From the NCBI GenBank assembly GCA_038093975.1, contig JBBPTG010000077.1, positions 1 through 64,000 on the forward strand: a stretch of 64,000 nucleotides of DNA, written 5' to 3'. The notes below the pieces were generated by a model. The model was given only the letters and a program-made list of their open reading frames with translations. It ran no database searches and was not told where the DNA came from. This DNA is from Chalciporus piperatus. Its lineage: Eukaryota > Basidiomycota > Agaricomycetes > Boletales > Boletaceae. This document shows positions 44,003 through 55,299 of this stretch, piece after piece. Each line of letters opens with the position of its first letter. Position 1 is the first letter of the stretch. The position numbers and the translations under genes were made by a program.

Positions 44003-45496
44003 TCACCGCTTTACTCGAACCTTGACCTTCTTGCGTGGTGGTTGCTCAGGCTCGTCCTCACTTTCGCTCTCTGATTCGGCAGAACCGTCTTCAGCCCCAT
44101 CGCTGACCTCTTCCTCGTCATCCCATTCACCGACATCTTCACCCTCGCCCTCCCACTCCCCTTCATCATCACTTACTTCCCCTTCACTGTCAGGGTCATC
44201 CTTTGGCAAACCCTTGGACCCTTTTTGCTTTGCCTCCTCTTTCCGCCGTACATTCTCTTCCTGTTCCTCTCTTCGCTGCTTCCTCAACTTTTCTTTTGCT
44301 GCATGCGACGACTTGAGCGCAGAAGCCTCTGCTTTTGACTTTTTGACTACGATGGGCGTGAGGGATCAGTTTAACAATGCTTGATTGCACGAAAACTTAC
44401 CGAATTCGTGGAACATCACCGCGCCCTCCTTTCCGGGGACCCCTTCCGTGATTTTGATAAGCCTCAACTCCATCCTAGGCCCGACCTCATCCAACTTGAT
44501 AGCTTTCTTCTGTCCCTTTTTATTATTCCTCCCCACGTAATCATCCGCCAACGAGATTGCATCCGCATCGTCGCCTCCAACGCTCGAAGCAGACGATGCC
44601 GCCGACTCGTACCCTCCTTCACTCCCAGGTCCCGGCTCGCCTCGCTTTCTCAACAAAAAATCTGCCACATCCTTTTCATTCCCAAGGTCGAGTACGCCTG
44701 ACATAGACGTGGATTTTTTGGCACCATCGAGGACGCGACGAACGCGTTTGGAGACGCCGTAGGGTTTGACTGTGATGATGTAGTGTCGGAAATCGATCGT
44801 TCCTCGTTCAGCGTTGTATGCTATTAGGACAATACGACGTGCCGCCGAAAGAGACATTGTGTTGGGTGAGAGTGGGGGGAACATAGATTGAAACGCTTTC
44901 ATTAGGAGTGGTAGGTGTGGGGGCGTGGTCGGTGAGGGTGGAGGAAACGAGGCTAGTACGAGCTATGAGATCGAAATCGAGATTGTTAGTAGCTACATAA
45001 CGATCCCAAGGAGAATTTGCGACGAACCAATGGGGCACTTAAATACTCCATGCCTTGACTTCGTGCCGAACGGGAGGTTTTTAACAAGTCTTTCATCAAG
45101 CTATACCGCTCGACACGGAAGCTAAACGTTGGTCCAGTCGGTAGCCGGACTATGCGCAAGGATGGGGCGAGGTCAGTAACCGTGAGGGCCATGAGATGTG
45201 ACACTTTGAGTGCCGGTGCCATCGTTAGGAAATCTTTGAGTTTATTCCGTTTCCGCTCCTAAAAGTCCATTCCAAGCATTCAGAATCAGAGAAAATTGGA
45301 AGGAAAGCGCGGCACATACCTTGAGCCGGGTCGCAGTATTGGGTTCCATCACCTTTCGTAGATCGCGGACGAGTTGGGAGAGAGAAGAGCCGACCTGGCC
45401 ATGCTTGATGATGAAGGACTTTGGTACATTGTCATCTGCCTTAGCATTCGCGCCTGCGCCCTTGAGATGCGTTCGATTCTTACGCTTGCGCGCCAT
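44003..45496 (-). CDS. SSF1: Ribosome biogenesis protein SSF1/Peter Pan (Brix domain)
   Basis: Brix-domain factor of the 27S pre-rRNA processing and 60S assembly pathway in the nucleolus. ATG 45496 begins MARKRKNRTHLKG, then VPKSFIIKHGQVG and LVRDLRKVMEPNTA. After an intron come FLTMAPALKVSHLMAL, APSLRIVRLPTGPTFSFRV and FPPLSPNTMSLSAARRIVL. The block ERGTIDFRHYIITVKPYG then precedes GPRMELRLIKITEGV. The C-terminal 100 residues are a Lys-rich helix and a long acidic Glu/Asp/Ser tail ending KKVKVRVKR. Frame and motifs are intact. Confidence 0.93.
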
Positions 45497-45737
45497 CCTG
45501 AATATGCGATGCAGAAATTTCGGTATCGATTGCCTTTTCAGGAGGCTTTGCAATCGAGCATTCTTTGGCGTTGTTGTTCTGGAACTTTAGAATTCAATAA
45601 CTGTAAACAAAGCATTGAATATAGCCGCTCAGTACCGTCACTGGCGCTGGGTCGCAGAAGCGTAAAGTCGAGGTCAGAGAAACACACCTCATCTTCGCTT
45701 TCCTTGTTCAGTACTCATGCCATCGTATAGGGGTGAA

Positions 45738-47110
45738 AATATCTGATTTAGCTAAAGAGAATGCGAGGGATTTGATCGAAAATATCGAGCGGGAAACGAT
45801 GGGAGCTATGTGGATGACTGCACTGGAGGCCCAGTTCAGCAAACCATATTCGCAAGGTGTGTCGACTTTCATGAGTGTTCCGACCATCCAAGTTAACATG
45901 TTTTAGCTTAAATATTTCTTGATTTCGGAACACTAGTCGTATGAAGTATACCCACCAGATGAGCACGTCGTTTGTGATTCACCCTTCACAACTTCTGGCT
46001 CGGCGCTTGCGCATTCCCGTACTCCGAGATGTCTATTCATGGTCATGATTGACGCCACTTGACTATGTCAAAGCGGTCATAGGACAGGGAATGGTTTCCT
46101 ATTGGTACCTTCAGCTTGACGATGATCGTGTGTCAGAACCCGTATCACGACGTTGGCCAAGCACATGGTAGGTCACTCGATTCCAACCAAATCTTCCATG
46201 CCCACCGACTCCCTCTCTTCCACAGGACTGTCCTACCACCAACGAAGTTACCAGGATCATTCACAAACGACTCGCACAATATATACCCTCCTTCGTGCCT
46301 CCAAAGAGGGTAAGTACTATCTGCATATCTGTCCATGCTACGGGACACATCCACTAATATCGTTCTAGGGACCTCACTCCCCTCGCCAAAGCCTTCGGCT
46401 TAACACATGACTTGAAGATGAAATATGCTGGGCATTTACACGGATATGTCTCAATATGTTCGGGTCAAGTTCGTCAGGGAGAGCACTGAAGTTGGGCTGA
46501 TACCGCCCGTCTTCCCATACAACACGGCGGGAACCTGATGTCAAGTAAAGAAATGAACGAAGGGCATATTGAACGCGCACGCACTTTCCAAGTGCTGGGA
46601 AACATCCCCGAAACGCTCTACCAAGGGTCAGATGCAGGATCTGACAAGGATGATCCCTCACGTCCACGCGTCGAGTCTGCATCTGGTCTTGGTGGAACAT
46701 GCGCGCCTACCTCGGATCGTGGACGCGAGATCCAACGGATGACCAAATTCGAGGGAGAAAACCTTACGCGGTTGACGATGAACAAGAAAGAAACACGGAG
46801 GAAGAAACGGGAGGAAGCAGACCTCACGCTTGGTGTCACTGGGTCCAGTCATGCCAGACGTCGTGGACGTGGTTTGGAAGATGAGTGACGAATACGAGGA
46901 ACTTAGGAACAGGGGTAAGAAGTCAGATGCGTTGTCTCGTGCTAGTTGGACGAGGGAGCGGGATAGTGTGGATGGTGAGGAGGGTCGAGGCTCCTCAAGC
47001 TGAACGGGGCCGATTTGAGAAGGAGAGACGAGCACTGAGCAGGAAGACGGCGAAAGCTCTTAGAGGACTAGGAACGACTGTCTTCCCACCTAAGGGGATG
47101 CCTACGGGAG
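45738..47110 (+). pseudogene. LCP5/neuroguidin-like pseudogene
   Basis: Pieces of an Sas10/C1D-family LCP5 (U3 snoRNP, pre-18S processing) protein occur in order but in shifting frames. They are LAKENARDLIENIERE (about 45750), then after a gap VESASGLGGT, REIQRMTKFEGENLTRL and MNKKETRRKKREEADLTLG at 46670-46840. GRGLEDE then meets a stop at 46886-46888. The continuation YEELRNRGKKSDALSRAS lies in a different frame, and RGRFEKERRALSRKTAK in yet another. No start codon fits the first piece. The middle of the family is missing. LCP5 is essential in yeast, so an intact copy should exist elsewhere. Alternatively some breaks are unrecognised introns, but at least the LEDE stop and the later frame change leave no room for one. 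Confidence 0.6.
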
Positions 47111-47115
47111 ACTAG
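47058..47115 (+). repeat. Dispersed hairpin repeat, copy B
   Basis: About 55 bp nearly matching 23794-23850 (shared AGGAACGACTGTCTTCC, ACCTAAGG and TGCCTACG). It overlaps the 3' end of the LCP5-like pseudogene. Confidence 0.65.
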
Positions 47116-47276
47116 AAGCAAATAGTCCAAGTCAGCGTAGACTACTAAAAGAGGGTAATCCCCGGATTACTAGGCAACCAAGATCAGACACCACTGTCCA
47201 ACCACTGTCAATCAATTCGTGTCCCCGGGCCGTCGATACCCGATAATCTCGACTTGAACTTGACGGTCACGACGAA

Positions 47277-48943
47277 ATGGAGGATTTGGCTTGTGCGACA
47301 CATCCCACACCCCAGACTCTCCCAGATGAACTTGTCTATCGCATCTTGCGTTACTGCGGCGGTATGAGCCCCCGCGAGCTCATCCGATTGCGCCTTTGTG
47401 AGTCTATTTTCAACCCGTGCATCACGTTGCCGATCTTCACTCTGGCCTGGACTCTTCCACACGATTTGTCATACAACACCTGGATCTTGCCGCCCTTCTT
47501 GGTTGCACCCCCCCAACTCCAAATGATTACCATTAGCTCCTCTCTGATGTCCTCGTTCTAGGTCTCAAAGCAATTTAACAATGTTGCTCGCGATATCCAG
47601 CTGTGGAAGGCGTGGTACGCCACCGCTCGGTTACCCCGTCCACCTGGGCCGTTCTCGTGGCAGTCCGCTCGGTCTCTTGAACGCATTTTGGTTCACTCAG
47701 AGTGCTTATCCCGTACATGGGCCTCACAGCCCCTCAAAGCTGTTTCAATCACTCAAGGTCCACGTTACAGGCCAATCAACACACTCAACATTCTCTTCGG
47801 AAGGTTGTTCGTTTGGTCGGGAGGGAAGCAATTTTTCGCCGAAGATCTCGAAGCTGGTTCCCGTCAAATGATTTGGGAGGCCGACCAACGAATCCGTTCA
47901 TTCAAAATCTTCTCCATGGGATTCCCTGATGCACTCCGAGTTTATCTTGCAGTATCCTGCATCGATGAGTTAGAACCTGAGAAGCGACGGGTGTACGTGC
48001 ATCCATTGTTCTGTTCTGCTGCTAGTTTTCACCAGTATCTTCTCTAGCAAACTTGTAGTGTTTTCCTTGCAGGACGAAACCAGCTCATTCGGACCCGTAA
48101 TTCACGAGATGGACCTCCCGAATGATGTCACTCATATCGCCACCCAGTGCCAGTCACTTTTATTTTGAGTGTGCTCACAAATCCGGGAATGAGCACGTGC
48201 TTGTCGACCCCTGGACGTATACCCACCATTTAATAGCGACCTGTGAGTAGCAAATATTGATGAATCTCAGTGACGCTAAACGCTGTTCAGTATGGGGACA
48301 GATATGATGTCATGCCGGATGAAGTCTTGACAACGGGACCATATATTGTTTTCAGGTTTTACTCCTGGGATTTTAAAAGGGTCCAGATATTTATTGTTCC
48401 GAATCAACCACATTTGATCGATGGTTACTTGCGACTTCGCCTCACCCACCAGGTGCTCGTTGATGCCCCCGTTCTGATGCATACCCTTCGTGATCCAGTT
48501 ATCAACTCCTTGACTGGTGACACTATCCTGAGGTTCTTCGCATGCCACAATGATAAATTCCATTACTACTGTGTCGACTTCACCTTGCCAGCCGCAGCTT
48601 CAAATTCCGCAGAAATCCTCTCCCTGGCCATTACCTGGAAAAACTTTTTGATTGCTACGGCAACTATGATGACGTCCAGTTGGAAGCTTCAAGTGATGGC
48701 TATGCGAGGGGACTTTGCATCCTTGACTTCACCTCACTTTCTCAGCCTGTTGCCAATATCTATAAATTCTCGATTGACGCGAGTGGAGAGGAATGCACGG
48801 CTATGGTCAGTGATGTTTTCAAGACTTCGGACCTTGGAAGTGTATATTGTCGTGCGTTTGACGGTGCAAGAGGAAGGATTTGTTATAGTAGGGACGGGCG
48901 GAAGGTTGACTCTACAGATCTCGTGGTGTTTGATTTCCAGTAG
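47277..48943 (+). pseudogene. F-box protein gene, probably decayed
   Basis: Starts MEDLACATHPTPQ followed by an F-box, LPDELVYRILRYC...LIRLRL. The next exon carries VSKQFNNVARDIQLWKAW and RSLERILVHSECLSRTW, as in many Agaricomycete F-box proteins. The join is out of frame: exon 1 ends in phase 1 at the GTGAGT donor, but the VSKQF exon needs phase 0. Further breaks follow: a stop after TQCQSLLF near 48166, with the continuation FECAHKSGNEHVLVDPW in another frame, and a shift near 48650 before YARGLCILDFTSLSQPV. The last piece ends at 48943 (STDLVVFDFQ). F-box proteins bring substrates to SCF ubiquitin ligases and form large, fast-changing families in these fungi. Confidence 0.6.
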
Positions 48944-49346
48944 CTCGCTCTTAGCCATTACGGTAGAACTTACTTACCCACCTGTTGCGGTCGATCAAAT
49001 GAGGAAACAACTAACGCTGGGAAGCGAATGAACGACTTTGATAACAACGGATAATACGTCAAACGCTACCTAATCATTCTACATCACCAAAGAAAGAATA
49101 GAAACATGAGTCAAAGTCACTAGGTCCCAGAGTCACGATAAGGGATACAGCATATTGAAGATCAAAGCTACACGGGAGAGGCGAGGATAGACAGAACGAA
49201 GCCACAGAAAGTGAAAGAGGTGTGAGTTCGGGTCATTCGCTAAAGATCAAATCAGATACGGACACATGCGGAGGCGAAACGAAAGGAACGATTATGCTAT
49301 AATTCAGCCTTTGAAGATGGAGGAAACCAGTAGAGAAGGGAAGAAA

Positions 49347-50820
49347 TTAAAATTCGAGGAACTTATAAGTAGTGGGTTCAAATCTCTGATGGATGGCAGG
49401 AGGGCTTTCCTCCATGATGAGTCCAGGCATGTCCTCCAAGGGTGGAAGCGGCAAGTGAAGGAAGTGACGGGTATCGTCAAGGGAAGTGGTATGGGGGATG
49501 ATCGGCGCCTGTTGCAAAATTCATCCGTTAGTCAATCTTCGCCAAGGTAGGGAATTGGCGTGCCTTGATCTCGCAGCGTTCCAATGCATCCCAGTCCACG
49601 CCACGGAACCACGGGTGGTCAAGGATATCCTGTGGCCCACCGATCATATTTCCGAGGCGCTTGGTACGATCGGGATGCAAGAATGCCCTGATAAGCTCTT
49701 TGGACAGCCTGTCCATGGTGCGTGGCCAGTGGATTTCGCCTCGCAAAATCTTCTCGTAGATGCCATACGCAGTCTCGTGGTAGAATGGAGGATATCCAAC
49801 GAGCATCTCGTAACAGAGGATTCCGCATGCCCACCAGTCTGCAGCCTTCCCGTGGCCCTCAGACTGAATAATCTCTGGTGCGAGGTACTCCGGCGTACCG
49901 CAGAGCGTCCAAGTACGGTCATCAACAATCTTGGCAAACCCAAAGTCTGTCAAACGAAGATAACCGCGCGAATCTAGAAGAAGGTTTTCGGGCTTTAGGT
50001 CGCGGTATATGATGTTGAAGGAATGTAAGTATTTTAAGGCAAGGATGATGTTAGCGAGATAGAACCGGGTGACGTCAGAGGTGAACTTCTGGGCTCGACG
50101 AAGATGAGTGAACAGTTCACCGCCTGGAATGTAGGACATGAGCATGTAAATGTTCAGACTGTCCTGGAAGGTCGCGAAGAGATCCACGATAAAAGGATGT
50201 CGCACTCGTGAAAGGATGTACCGCTCAGCGTTGACATGCTCAACTTGACGTAAGCGAACAATTTCAACTTTACGAAGGACCTTCATAGCAAAGATGTTCT
50301 TGGTACCGTGGGTCGCTGTCTTGAGGCGAACCAAAATGACCTTTCCGAAGGTTCCCGTACCTGCAACATAATAAGCAACGCAAATACCAAGGTGCAACGG
50401 CGAAAATTCACCCAAAGCTCCCCTCACTTCAAAATCGGACAATTTGAGGACACCTGGTTTTTCTACGTGGACCTCCTCATTTTCGAGTGAACGGGTAGCT
50501 GTAGTGGGTGGAGTGAGGGGTGGATGTCCATGTGGGTCGATGGGTTGCCAGTGAGGTTGAGGTACCTGCAAGGGTGGAGCTAGGTGTGATTGCATCTGAG
50601 GTTCCTGAGTTGACGGCTTCTCTGGATACGGAAAATGTTCCTGAGGCATTACTATGGGGCCAGAGCGACCAGCATCCGCACCATCCTCGCTATGGCCCGG
50701 AGATACTGGAGGCGTCATCAGAGCCTCGTATACCATGGGTACAGACTGGCGACGGAATGGTAGTATCTCTGAGGCTAGTGTCGAGGTTGACTGGGGTGTG
50801 GGCGCATGAAAATGATCCAT
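49347..50820 (-). CDS. cAMP-dependent protein kinase catalytic subunit
   Basis: AGC-family Ser/Thr kinase of the cAMP pathway, controlling growth, morphogenesis and nutrient response in fungi. ATG 50820; the first 130 residues are Pro/Gln-rich, as in fungal PKA. An intron lies inside the glycine loop region (DFEV|GTGTFGKV). Kinase motifs: FAMKVLRK (Lys), IIYRDLKPENLLL, DFGFAKIV, TWTLCGTPEYLAPE (the Thr of TWTLCGTP is the activation-loop site) and DWWACGILCYEMLVGYPPF. The open frame seems to end at 49528. An intron at 49563-49509 with a GC donor and a TGACTAAC branch site restores the AGC tail, APIIPHTTSLDDTRHF...YKFLEF, whose FLEF is the hydrophobic motif. Confidence 0.92.
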
Positions 50821-51794
50821 GGTGATGTGATGGCTGATTTGGTTTTGATAGAGTATACAAGAAGTTCGGGGTGACGTCGAGGTGAGGCTCGACGGACCGA
50901 AGAGAAGGGAAGGAGAAGAGAGGCTACAGGAGCGGTGGAGAGTTTGTCGGGAAGGATTGGTGAATTCGGTTGTGGATTAAAGAGAGCTGGGGGATACCTA
51001 AGATGGATGTCAATAGCTGGGGGAGAGACAATCACATATTGTTACACACAGATATGGCCTAATTCGGTGAGGATATGGAAATATTGGGCAGGCCTTGGAT
51101 GGAGGGGATACTTATGGGGAGAGTGTGAGCTAGTGTGAGTTGGGTACAGGTCTGCTCTGCCGACTCACGGGTAACCACGTGTATGGCAACTTGAGATCAA
51201 TTCTAATTTCTCTCGACCCCGACTGTGGGTAAGTAATAAGCTTTATGTCTCTTCCTCGGGCCCCCCACTGGATGGCCTACAATAATACGATTGCTTCTCA
51301 TGCTCTCATTGCGTCAAACGCTCACCGTCAGTCTCAATCCAATAGCGTCCGAAGTTTGCCGCACTGCTCAAGATAACGATGAATCGGACTCAGTGAAGAA
51401 CTGGGGACGAATGGTCTTGTGGATGAACACCACGATATGTCCCTATGCAGTTTGGTGTGTCAGAAAACGTCAACGACTCGCCTCCAGGCTCCGAATCACA
51501 ATCAGGATGAAACCAGGCTACTCCGATCCGTGTCCGCTCGTCAAAAACTCGCCCATGTACGATGCTCACCCGACGTCACGCTATAAAGGAAATACTAACT
51601 TGGATGGCTTCAACTTCTCTTCGACAGAGACCCACTTGTTACTCCAGTAGTACAGATTGAATATTAGAAAGGCCCTGCTCCCAGAACTTACTAATACTTA
51701 CTAATAACTTACCGCTGAATTCATCCACCCATTGTACTCAGGGGTAAACATTTACATAAGCTGTACACCTCGCCGTTGGCGTTCGTCCACCACC
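50821..51794. other. Divergent intergenic region, PKA / TFB3
   Basis: Nearly 1 kb without a recognisable gene, the longest such gap in the housekeeping region. A CACGTG palindrome (E-box type) lies at 51176-51181. The long upstream space fits a regulated PKA promoter, but no other site can be claimed. Confidence 0.5.
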
Positions 51795-53168
51795 ATGTCT
51801 CGCACGGCCAATGTTGGAGGATGGCTAAGAGGCACGACCGTACGGAAGGGCGGTAGCGCAGCAACAAACTCTCATCTCACCCGATCCAACACGCCTCAGG
51901 TCCAGAGCACATCCACGACTATCTTTGGCGGTGGTGTCAAGGATGCATCTGGTAGAACTGCAGAGTACTTCGTGAGTTCGACGCGCACACACCGAGCACT
52001 CGTACGTTTACTGATATTGGCATAGTCCATGGACGATCAATGTCCTGTCTGCAAGTCGGATCGATATCTCAACCCAAAGCTTCGCTTGCTCGTAAGTTCA
52101 TGTTATCACAAAATGTAATTGCTTCCTCGGAGACTTTTTTTGCAAACCACAACTCAATATCATTTGTACACTCAGGTGTGAATCGTGCATTGACCGATTA
52201 TTCACACTCGGACCTGCTCCCTGTCCCATATGCCAAAAGATACTCAGGAAGCTTGCGTTTGCACCCCAGACTTTCGAAGACCTCACGGTGGAGAAGGAAG
52301 TTGCAGTACGGAGACGCATAGCCAAGGAGTATGACCCTTTCCGTTTCAGTTCGCTTGTAAGTGATTCTCACAGCGTGTTCCCGTAGCTTCAACAAGCGCC
52401 GAGAAGACTTCCCCGACCTTCGGTTGTACAATGACTACCTTGAAGAAATCGAAGACATCAGTAAGTTCGCGCGTTTACGGTCTCCCGAGTTTGTTTCTAA
52501 CTTGGATCAAAGTGTTCAACCTCATCAATGACATTGACATTCCGGAGACGGAGGCTCGGATAGAGAGATATCGCAAAGAGAATGCTCACCTGATCGAGGT
52601 CAATTTACGAAGAGAGGAACAATACGCACAAGCACTCAAAGATCAAGAAGAACAAGATCGATTAGAAAGAGAGCAGCGTACAGTAGAAGCCCGAAAGGAG
52701 CAAGAAATGGAACGCGAGGAGAAGGAGAAAGGTCGGCGAGAAATAATCGATCGACTCGAGACAAGCACCAAGGACGCTGCGAGAGTGATTGCAAAATCTC
52801 GCGCCCAGGCGAACAAGCGGTTGGCTGCTCGGTCTGTTGGCACCACAACGGCGAAGAGCGGTTCCCAACTCCTGCGCTCGCGTGCAGTCCAGAGTACCAC
52901 CGTTCCCGATGTGCCACATGTCCCTCTACAGGACGACTGGTATGCGTATGAGGATATGTACACCTTGCGGGACAACTACGACGATGTTTACAGTGAGGCG
53001 GTCAGAGAGGACCGAGAAGGCCTCATGAGGGCAGGAGGTTACCAAGTACACGAAGCCTGGGAGAGGGCCGTGCGGTCGGCTGTGACTGCGCTGTTTCTGC
53101 CACCGCTCGCAGGAGTTCCTGGCACTCAGGCGGAGAACCCACCTCCAAGTATTGCAACCTGCACTTGA
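51795..53168 (+). CDS. TFB3: TFIIH/CAK assembly factor TFB3 (MAT1), RING finger
   Basis: Holds the CDK-activating kinase (CDK7/cyclin H) on TFIIH. From MSRTANVGGWLRG an N-terminal extension of about 60 residues leads to the C3HC4 RING: CPVCKSDRYLNPKLRLL, SSCYHKMCESCIDRLF and PAPCPICQK. The RING is split by an intron inside the codon of KM|C (52129 onward). Then LAFAPQTFEDLTVEKEVAVR and FPDLRLYNDYLEEIEDI, typical MAT1 sequence. A long Glu/Arg/Gln coiled coil follows (ERYRKENAHLIEVNLRREEQ). The C-terminus has GYQVHEAWERAVRSAV and ends PPPSIATCT. No defect seen. Confidence 0.92.
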
Positions 53169-53268
53169 TTATCGACTGATGATCAACTATGCGATGTACA
53201 ATAGATGCTTTGATGGGGGGAATTATACCAAAGTGTGCACGATGAAGACTGAATGCTTCGAAAGATCA

Positions 53269-55066
53269 TCACATGACCTCACTATAAACGACCTTGCGCT
53301 GGCTCTGCTCCTCGTCCGACAATGGTTCACCCATGGTGAAATAAAGGAGTTGGTAGCAAGGGTTTTTCCTGCAGGCAAAATTCAGGTTCATTGAGGCCCC
53401 AAGTAAACAAGAGTGATCTCACCTGTGTCTTGGGATTAACCTCATTCCTTTAATAACCAGGTCCGGCGCCAGGGTTCGAGAGACCAGAGAGTGTCTCGCA
53501 CTTTTTGCCCCTTTCCCTTCCGAGGCTTCTATGAAAACTACATCGTCGTCAGGATCCTGCTCCTGACGCGGTCGCTTGTTTGAAACAGGGGAGTTGGATC
53601 GTTCGCGACGTTTGCCTTTCCCAACTACGCTAGAGGACTTCCACTCTACGCTGTTCGGCCCAGCCGAAGCCGCCTCGCGGATGTCGTCCTTGATTCGGCT
53701 ACGTTGATAGTTATCAATCAAGTGTTCTCTTCGCTGGCATTTTGTGAAGAAGTCACCTGGACGGATCAAAGACGAGCAAGTGCACATCGCTATTCTTCGC
53801 AATCTCAAAACCCACGATGGTTACAGAATGACCTTCAAACTGCATTATGATAGGCATCTTCTTTGTGGCCACAACAGGCGACGTGGAGAAGAGTACTAGT
53901 GCAGTGTTGACATCTCCCTTGGGTTTCAACTCTTCAGAGAAGTAGTTGACAACCCAGGATGTCAAAGCATCGAACCCTGTGAGATAATCTGAGCGGAATG
54001 CCTCAATTGAACAAGTGAAATGAACCTCGGGGGGATTTCTCGACATCAAAATCCAAGAGCACACAGCTAAAATCAAGGTCTGGATTATTCCAAAACAGTG
54101 GTGAGATATCAGCACGTACGGGATTCTGCGAGAAGTGAAAGCGACGTAAAGTTCTAAGGGAGTGCGTTAGTGGGCGAATGTCAGTTCATCTTTGACGAAG
54201 ACTACCTCCAGTACCAATTTGTTTCCGGGTATCTACCAACTCATGGTCTAATTCCTTAGCACCAATGGCATCGTAACCTGCAAATTGTGTCGGTGCCAAT
54301 AGCATCACAGTACTTCGAGTACGCCACCTTGCTCCCAAGCGTCTTCTACCCATTGTTGTAGATTGCGTATACCGGGGGGTATTGGTTCAGCAAGGTGAGC
54401 GGAGTAACTAGTCTGGATTTGCTGATCCATGAGCGCGGCACATGCCATCAAGAAGTTGCGATATCTGCATTATGATGCCCGGTGAGCCCAGTTGACAATT
54501 TCCGAAGTCAGAGAAGCCCACTTGCCCACAACCCCACTCGGCGTCGGACGGTTCGCGACGGATGTGAGGCGTCCGTTCGTGACATAAGACAGCCCGTTGA
54601 GTGAGACCAATTCTGTGGAAATGCTTCAACGCATCCTTCAAAATTGGGAGCACGCCTACCAAGGCGGAGCTCAGGAGTATCCAAATAATGAGCACAAGAG
54701 GGCTTACCCGGTGTATAATTCGCTGGTGGGTCACTTGCCTGCGCGGGACACCAGAAAATGTCCTCGTCCTCCTTTTTCCTCACCGTCAGCGCGTTCTTGA
54801 TTTTCTTTCCGACTGACTTCCTCGGATTAGTCGACGAGGTGGGATTCGATCGTCCGCGTGTGGCCCTGACACCTGGTGGATGCGTTGAGCATAGGGATGA
54901 CATTAGATGCACTGGATGGTGTACCATCGGAGTGTCGTTCGTCGTAATGAGCTTGACATTCGGCCTCGGAGAGACCATTGAATTTGAAGGAGCAGAGCTG
55001 GCAGGCATGGTCGTTTGCAGGACGGCTTCTACTGGTCAGAAAGAGTGGTAGGCAGAGCAGAGACAT
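53269..55066 (-). CDS. ZUFSP/ZUP1-type peptidase (family C78)
   Basis: Cysteine protease family that cleaves UFM1 or, in the ZUP1 branch, K63-linked ubiquitin chains. An N-terminal C2H2 finger (CQLCSFKFNGLSEAECQAHYDERH) favours the ubiquitin-acting branch. The catalytic centre reads SDAEWGCGYRNF, with the nucleophile in WGC, the His in MQFEGHSVTIVGFE and the Asp in HLLVFDPS. An intron with a GC donor (54525-54475) lies one residue after the catalytic Cys. A further intron before 53419 adds the family's C-terminal block, NPCYQLLYFTMGEPLSDEE...KVVYSEVM, with the stop at 53271-53269. A linker rich in Lys/Arg/Ser (KGKRRERSNSPVSNKRPRQ) looks like a nuclear signal. It converges with TFB3, 100 bp apart. 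Confidence 0.85.
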
Positions 55067-55299
55067 GAACGGGTTACTTTGGTGGTTTATACTCTAACTC
55101 TATGATCTGTACCTCGTCGTCTGACATGCCACGGTCTCCGAGTCTCCAGGCTGTCACTGTCAGGGAGCTGTACGCGTGAGTGGCGGTGCAAATCCAGCAA
55201 TATAGAGGGTGTTATGTAAGCGACTAAGTACGCCAGCTTTGGGACGCGCGTTCGTATATACCAGTAATCTGTACGAGACTACTACTACCATCTCAATCC

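Noticed and set aside
44022..44384. Ser-rich plus-strand frame of 120 codons
   Set aside because: Mirror image of the acidic tail of SSF1 on the minus strand (GAG/GAC codons read backwards as Ser/Leu).
53152..53394. 80-codon plus-strand frame after TFB3
   Set aside because: Covers the last exon of the C78 peptidase on minus, which matches the family C-terminus; the plus frame has no support.
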